Assembly: GCA_964588305.1 (NCBI GenBank)
Contig: CAZPOP010000005.1
Location: 71,976 to 135,975 of the forward strand
Reading direction: 5' to 3'
From: SM1-73 sp964588305
GTDB lineage: Bacteria; Zixibacteria; MSB-5A5; SM1-73
Length of the DNA stretch: 64,000 nt
Shown: positions 60,161-64,000 of the stretch, piece by piece
Layout: every line of letters starts with the position of its first letter
Position numbering within the stretch: position 1 is the first letter of the stretch
Program-made: the position numbers and the translations under genes
Notes under the pieces: generated by a model
Databases searched by the model: none
Told to the model about the DNA's origin: nothing
What the model saw: only the letters and a program-made list of their open reading frames with translations

Positions 60161-60388
60161 ATGAGAATCAAAAATCAAATCTTGTGGTTAGTGATGATCT
60201 TCTTTATTTCTTGCAGTCTTGTTTATGCCCAGTCTTTTGAGATGGTCGAGATTGGCACTGGGGCAGACCTGCATTGGTCGCCTGATGGTAAATACATCGT
60301 CTATACCGATGTGAGACAAGAATACGGCAGGTTGTTTATCATGAACGCAGATGGCTCTGACAAAAGGCAGTTAACTTTTGAGGAATGA
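60161..60388 (+). pseudogene. Truncated PD40 propeller protein: signal peptide plus one blade
   Basis: A 75-residue ORF: signal peptide (LWLVMIFFISCSLVYAQ), a 12-residue linker and one PD40/TolB blade (LHWSPDGKYIVYTDV, LFIMNADGSDKRQLTFEE). That blade is the same as the final blade of the gene ending at 63229, and the last 56 bases of the ORF are identical to it. It therefore looks like the start of one gene joined to the end of another by internal deletion. ATG at 60161 with GGAAGAAG upstream; a frame start at 60113 is less likely. Confidence 0.6.
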
Positions 60389-60555
60389 CAAGACATGTTT
60401 TCGTTTTTTAAGCGTTTTGGGTACTTATTATTAATTTTGGCGGCCTTATTTAGCTGCTCAAAGAAATCCACAGATGGGGTTAAGCCCCCCTCACCAGCAT
60501 ATCCCATAATCTGTGATGCTCCTGCCTGGTCACCAGATGGGAAGACCATAGCCTA
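60333..60555 (+). repeat. 223-bp identical direct repeat, copy 1
   Basis: Identical by eye to 63174-63396. It covers the end of one propeller gene, the 6-base gap, and the lipoprotein signal and first blade of the next. The copies are 2841 bases apart. Confidence 0.8.
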
Positions 60556-61306
60556 CTATTACAATGGCACCATCAAAGTATATGAAAGTGGGAGATATAC
60601 CGTTGATCTGAACTTGAGAGGAGTTTGGTTTATCAGTCCGGATGGAACAAATAAAAGGCTGTTCTTGTGGGGTGGGGACCTACCAGATTGGAATCCAGTG
60701 GAGCCAAAACTGGTCTTTGTAATGAATGCACAAATATACACCATCAAGCTAAACGGTGATAGCTTAACCCAATTGACTTTTGAAGGAAGAGACTTCTTCC
60801 CAGATTGGTCACCAGATGGGGGAAAAATAGCGTATAGTGCGAGCACTCCGGCCGAATCGGCAGGTATTTGGATCATTGATTCATGGGGCCATTCAAAGAG
60901 ACATTTAGGTTTGGGCTATATGCCTGATTGGGCGCCTGATGCTTCACATTTGGTATTTTCAGGCTCAAAAGCTGAAATCTGGATTGCCGACACAAATGGA
61001 GCAAACGCTAAACAACTGAGTTTTCTGGGTGGAGACAGCCGTTATCCTCAGTGGTCTTCTGACGCCTCCAAGATTGTATTCAGTTCCATGAAAGAATCAC
61101 CCCCGCAGATTTTCGTCATGGAGGCAGATGGGAGTAATCTGAAACAATTGACCACAAAGGGGGCGACTTTTCCTGCTTGGTCACCAGAAGGAAACAAGAT
61201 CGTCTATGTTAGGGATTCGAATAAATATAGCTCAAAACACGGGCAACTCTGGATGATGGACGCTGATGGAAGCAACAAAAAACAATTAACTTTTGATGGG
61301 TGGTAA
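60395..61306 (+). CDS. TolB/PD40-type beta-propeller lipoprotein 1
   Basis: A 303-residue lipoprotein: LAALFSC lipobox (Cys20), then CSKKSTDG linker and about six PD40 blades, each with a WSPDGxxIxY strand and a xIWxxDxxGxxxxQLT strand (APAWSPDGKTIAY, PDWSPDGGKIAY, PDWAPDASHLVF, PQWSSDASKIVF, PAWSPEGNKIVY). TolB-like propellers bind partner proteins; TolB itself belongs to the Tol-Pal system, but these small lipoproteins lack its N-terminal domain. GAGGA lies 10 bases before ATG. The start region lies inside the 223-bp repeat. Confidence 0.82.
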   Translation: MFSFFKRFGYLLLILAALFSCSKKSTDGVKPPSPAYPIICDAPAWSPDGKTIAYYYNGTIKVYESGRYTVDLNLRGVWFISPDGTNKRLFLWGGDLPDWNPVEPKLVFVMNAQIYTIKLNGDSLTQLTFEGRDFFPDWSPDGGKIAYSASTPAESAGIWIIDSWGHSKRHLGLGYMPDWAPDASHLVFSGSKAEIWIADTNGANAKQLSFLGGDSRYPQWSSDASKIVFSSMKESPPQIFVMEADGSNLKQLTTKGATFPAWSPEGNKIVYVRDSNKYSSKHGQLWMMDADGSNKKQLTFDGW

Positions 61307-61317
61307 ATAGATAAAGA

Positions 61318-61369
61318 GAAGGCTGAAGAGCTTTTCACCAGGCAAAGAGTAAAAAAGCTTTCAGCCTTC
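61318..61369. repeat. Long hairpin between propeller genes 1 and 2
   Basis: GAAGGCTGAAGAGCTTTT and AAAAAGCTTTCAGCCTTC pair over about 17 bp with one bulge. It starts 12 bases after the stop of propeller 1. No T-run follows; a 3'-end or processing structure is possible. Confidence 0.55.
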
Positions 61370-61474
61370 GGTGAGCACGAAATAATGGTAAAACATCCTT
61401 GGGAGGAAAACGGCGGGAGTTGAAAAAACTCGCCTATTAGATAATTCTTAATGTAGAATAGTGGAAACCAAATC

Positions 61475-62359
61475 ATGATTCCTATTTTTAGACAGTTCCT
61501 GTATTTATTGATCATATTGCTTTTGTTTAGCTGCTCAAAGAAATCCACAGATGGTGATGGGGAAGAGCCTCCACCTTTTTGGTCAAGGTATTCAGATTTT
61601 GAGGCGGCCTGGTCACCGGATGGGAAAACCATCGCTTTCATATCTGGTGGTAATCCGGAAAAAGAAATTCCAGCAGGACTCTATTTTATAGATTCAGATG
61701 GTAGCAATAGGCGCCTGTTTTTTCGGGGAGCAAAGGTTTACAGCCCGGATTGGTCACCGGAAGGGGAGTGGATAGGATTTTCTAACTATGCTCAGATTTA
61801 CAAAATAAAAGTCAATGGCGATAGCTTAACTCAACTCACAACTTTAGAAGATGGAAGATGTCACTATCCAAAGTGGTCTCCTAATGGTAAAAAGATTGCT
61901 TATATAATTCGCATCGGAGAATTGGGTGGGACATGGATCATGAATTTCGATGGCACTGATAGAAGAAGAATAATCGATGGTGACTATCCGGATTGGAGAA
62001 TAGATCCATTGCAAATCGTTTATGTTGGGCCTGCAGCTGAAATATGGGTCGCAGACACAGATGGTGTAAACGCTAAAAGATTGACTTTCTTAAATTCTAT
62101 CACCAAATACCCGAAGTGGTCTCCAGATGGCTCCAGGATTGTGTTCAGTTCCATGAAAGAATCACCTCCTCAGATTTTCGTTATGAACGCAGATGGAAGT
62201 AATCTAAAGCAACTAACTACTGAAGGAGCAGATTGCCCTGCTTGGTCTCCCGACGGTAAACATATTATCTATACCGATGTGAGAAAAGAATACGGCAGTT
62301 TGTTTGTCATGAATGCAGATGGCTCTAGGAAAGGGCAGTTAACTTTTGAGGAGGAATAA
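61475..62359 (+). CDS. TolB/PD40-type beta-propeller lipoprotein 2
   Basis: A 294-residue paralogue with lipobox LLLFSC (Cys20) and CSKKSTDGDG. Blades: AAWSPDGKTIAF, PDWSPEGEWIGF, PKWSPNGKKIAY, PDWRIDPLQIVY (degenerate), PKWSPDGSRIVF, PAWSPDGKHIIY. The segment SSMKESPPQIFVMNADGSN is nearly shared with the other array members. It begins 168 bases after propeller 1, with a hairpin and AT-rich DNA between, so it may have its own promoter. Its end is coupled to propeller 3 (AGGAGG overlaps the stop). Confidence 0.82.
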   Translation: MIPIFRQFLYLLIILLLFSCSKKSTDGDGEEPPPFWSRYSDFEAAWSPDGKTIAFISGGNPEKEIPAGLYFIDSDGSNRRLFFRGAKVYSPDWSPEGEWIGFSNYAQIYKIKVNGDSLTQLTTLEDGRCHYPKWSPNGKKIAYIIRIGELGGTWIMNFDGTDRRRIIDGDYPDWRIDPLQIVYVGPAAEIWVADTDGVNAKRLTFLNSITKYPKWSPDGSRIVFSSMKESPPQIFVMNADGSNLKQLTTEGADCPAWSPDGKHIIYTDVRKEYGSLFVMNADGSRKGQLTFEEE

Positions 62360-62362
62360 GCT

Positions 62363-63229
62363 ATGTTTACGCTTCTCAAAGATTTTAGCTACTTGCTAGT
62401 TGTTTTAGCTTTATTCACCTGTTCCAAGAAATCGACAGATATGGAAAAGCCCCCACCATTTATGTATAGATGTTCAGACTTTGAGGCGGTTTGGTCACCG
62501 GATGGCAAGACTATTGCATTCATATCTGGGGGTAATCCGGAAACACAAATTCCAGCAGGGCTCTATTTTGTTGACTTAGATGGAAGGAACAGGCGGCTAT
62601 TTTTCGAAGGAGCAAAGGTCTACAGCCCCGACTGGTCACCGGATGGAGAGTGGATAGTATTCTCCAATTATGCACTGATCTACAAGATAAAAGTCAATGG
62701 GGATAGTTTAACCCAACTGATCTTTGAAGGAAGTAATCACAAGCCGGACTGGTCACCTGATGGGGAAAAAATAGTCTATACCCGATCTGAGCCGGGGACT
62801 GGAATGTGGATTATGGATTCTGATGGAAGTAACAAAAGATGGATCGGATTTATGAGTGATCCGGATTGGTCACCAGACATGAGGCATTTCTCTTATGTTG
62901 GGTTTGGAAACGACATTTGGGTCGCTGATACCAATGGAGCAAATCCTGAGCGCTTGACTTACATTAATGGAGACAGCCGTTATCCTCAGTGGTCTCCTGA
63001 TGGCTCTAAGATTGTATTTGGTTCTATGAAAGCGTCACCTCCACAGATTTTTGTTATGAACTCAGATGGAAGTGACTTAAAACAATTAACAACTACAGGC
63101 GCGGAGTATCCAACTTGGCCTCATGACAGTAAATACATTCTCTATACCGATGTAAGGCAACAATATGGAAGACTGTTTATCATGAACGCAGATGGCTCTG
63201 ACAAAAGGCAGTTAACTTTTGAGGAATGA
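62363..63229 (+). CDS. TolB/PD40-type beta-propeller lipoprotein 3
   Basis: A 288-residue paralogue. Lipobox LALFTC (Thr at -1 is less usual), CSKKSTDMEK, then blades AVWSPDGKTIAF, PDWSPDGEWIVF, PDWSPDGEKIVY, PDWSPDMRHFSY, PQWSPDGSKIVF and PTWPHDSKYILY. Residues 35-100 closely follow propeller 2 (FISGGNPE, GLYFVDLDG), so 2 and 3 are the nearest pair in their first halves, while its last blade matches the fragment ending at 60388. Starts 3 bases after propeller 2. Confidence 0.82.
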   Translation: MFTLLKDFSYLLVVLALFTCSKKSTDMEKPPPFMYRCSDFEAVWSPDGKTIAFISGGNPETQIPAGLYFVDLDGRNRRLFFEGAKVYSPDWSPDGEWIVFSNYALIYKIKVNGDSLTQLIFEGSNHKPDWSPDGEKIVYTRSEPGTGMWIMDSDGSNKRWIGFMSDPDWSPDMRHFSYVGFGNDIWVADTNGANPERLTYINGDSRYPQWSPDGSKIVFGSMKASPPQIFVMNSDGSDLKQLTTTGAEYPTWPHDSKYILYTDVRQQYGRLFIMNADGSDKRQLTFEE

Positions 63230-63396
63230 CAAGACATGTTTTCGTTTTTTAAGCGTTTTGGGTACTTATTATTAATTTTGGCGGCCTTATTTAGCTGCTC
63301 AAAGAAATCCACAGATGGGGTTAAGCCCCCCTCACCAGCATATCCCATAATCTGTGATGCTCCTGCCTGGTCACCAGATGGGAAGACCATAGCCTA
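63174..63396 (+). repeat. 223-bp identical direct repeat, copy 2
   Basis: Identical by eye to 60333-60555, spanning the propeller 3 / propeller 4 junction. Confidence 0.8.
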
Positions 63397-64000
63397 TTGG
63401 TATAGTGGGATCACAAAAGTTAGACCTAATGGGGGGAGTGATGGTGATCCGACTAAAAGAGGTATCTGGTTTATCAGTCCCAATGGAACAAATAAAAGAA
63501 TGTTCTTACAGAATGGGGATCTACCGGATTGGAATCCAGTTGAGCCAAAACTTGTCTTCGTTATGAATGCACAGATATACACCATCAAGCTAAACGGAGA
63601 TAATTTAACACAGCTGACTTTTGAAGGAAGAAATTTCTTCCCAGATTGGTCCCTAGATGGGAAAAAAATCGCTTATGATTCAGACTTTGATGATCCAAAA
63701 GGAGCCAAGGTAATTTGGATTATGAATGCTGACGGGACTGACAAACAAGATATAAGCCAGCATGGAATTCGGGAATGGAGACAACCAAATTGGTCACCGG
63801 ACGGTGAAAGAATTGTTCATCTTAGATATGTAGGTGTTGGAGCTCCAGAGCTCTTCGTTATGGATAAAAATGGCCGAAATGCTAAAAGGCTCACTTTCGA
63901 TGAAAAAGATGATCGTAATCCCAAATTCTCGCCGGATGGCTCTAGGATTGTATTCAGTTCCATGAAAGAATCACCCCCGCAGATTTTCGTCATGGAGGCA
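63236..64000 (+). CDS. TolB/PD40-type beta-propeller lipoprotein 4 (partial, runs off the window)
   Basis: 255 codons are visible with no stop. The first 53 or so residues equal those of propeller 1 (same lipobox and CSKKSTDG), then the two diverge (GITKVRPNGGSDGDPTKRG replaces YNGTIKVYESGRY) and re-converge at GTNKR and LPDWNPVEPKLVFVMNAQIY. The final 55 bases (63946-64000) are again identical to 61072-61126. The blade order matches propeller 1 with one extra inserted stretch near residue 140-170. A mosaic paralogue. Confidence 0.82.
   Translation, partial: MFSFFKRFGYLLLILAALFSCSKKSTDGVKPPSPAYPIICDAPAWSPDGKTIAYWYSGITKVRPNGGSDGDPTKRGIWFISPNGTNKRMFLQNGDLPDWNPVEPKLVFVMNAQIYTIKLNGDNLTQLTFEGRNFFPDWSLDGKKIAYDSDFDDPKGAKVIWIMNADGTDKQDISQHGIREWRQPNWSPDGERIVHLRYVGVGAPELFVMDKNGRNAKRLTFDEKDDRNPKFSPDGSRIVFSSMKESPPQIFVMEA

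Noticed and set aside
1..64000. CRISPR array
   Set aside because: The many palindromes are dispersed singly with variable arms; no regular spacing of repeats and spacers and no cas genes.

Overview
The window looks like a chromosomal segment of a Gram-negative (diderm) bacterium from a poorly characterised lineage, perhaps an FCB-superphylum or candidate-phylum genome recovered from sediment or groundwater. That is inference. It rests on outer-membrane assembly genes (an Omp85 barrel beside a TamB protein, an AsmA protein), two lipid A/LPS genes (LpxL/HtrB-type acyltransferase, heptosyltransferase-type GT9), several beta-barrel or lipoprotein genes, intermediate GC, and intergenic DNA full of short palindromes and metagenome-type dispersed repeats. 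No rRNA, tRNA, CRISPR array, transposase or phage gene was seen.

Layout. Almost every gene from 190 to 59467 is on the minus strand; 60161 to 64000 is on the plus strand. Reading along the coordinates: 1-8.3 kb holds a Mut7-C protein, a macrodomain hydrolase, a PAP2 phosphatase, a PfkB kinase, a YigZ/IMPACT protein, DprA-like and ComF-like proteins, an M23 peptidase and a Memo-AMMECR1 fusion lipoprotein. 8.4-12 kb holds a 2H phosphoesterase and an hsp20-lon operon. 12.4-17.4 kb holds ychF followed by two paralogous membrane-TPR proteins. 17.5-25.5 kb holds a HAD-IIA hydrolase, a second PfkB kinase, a GT9 glycosyltransferase, a lipid A acyltransferase, a peptidase-MA protein and an AsmA protein. 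25.5-29.4 kb holds a hicB-hicA pair with a broken hicA and an iscR-iscS-iscU-mnmA operon with a clear promoter. 29.7-38.8 kb holds thiE, a TPR protein, a peptidase C26 and the Omp85/TamB pair. 39.2-42 kb is an ECF sigma, anti-sigma and HtrA-like operon. 42-59.5 kb holds a DUF401 transporter, two outer-membrane proteins, a Tyr/Trp-rich lipoprotein, a nitroreductase, a creatininase, a metallo-beta-lactamase-fold protein, a membrane protein, M32, M1 and M16 peptidases, an FAH-family protein and a histone-deacetylase-family protein. 60-64 kb is a tandem array of TolB/PD40 beta-propeller lipoproteins that runs off the window.

Together the genes are dominated by envelope building and proteolysis, plus Fe-S assembly and tRNA thiolation. 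The most unusual signals are: (1) a family of 16 intergenic 23-nt elements with an 8-bp hairpin arm, a 2-nt loop and a fixed ACTCC tail, in which the arms differ from copy to copy yet stay self-complementary; (2) a palindrome placed at the 3' ends of three unrelated minus-strand genes; (3) an HtrA-like protein that keeps the catalytic Ser but has lost His and Asp, in a sigma/anti-sigma operon; (4) a lipoprotein array containing a 223-bp identical repeat across a gene junction; (5) hicA interrupted by one in-frame TGA.
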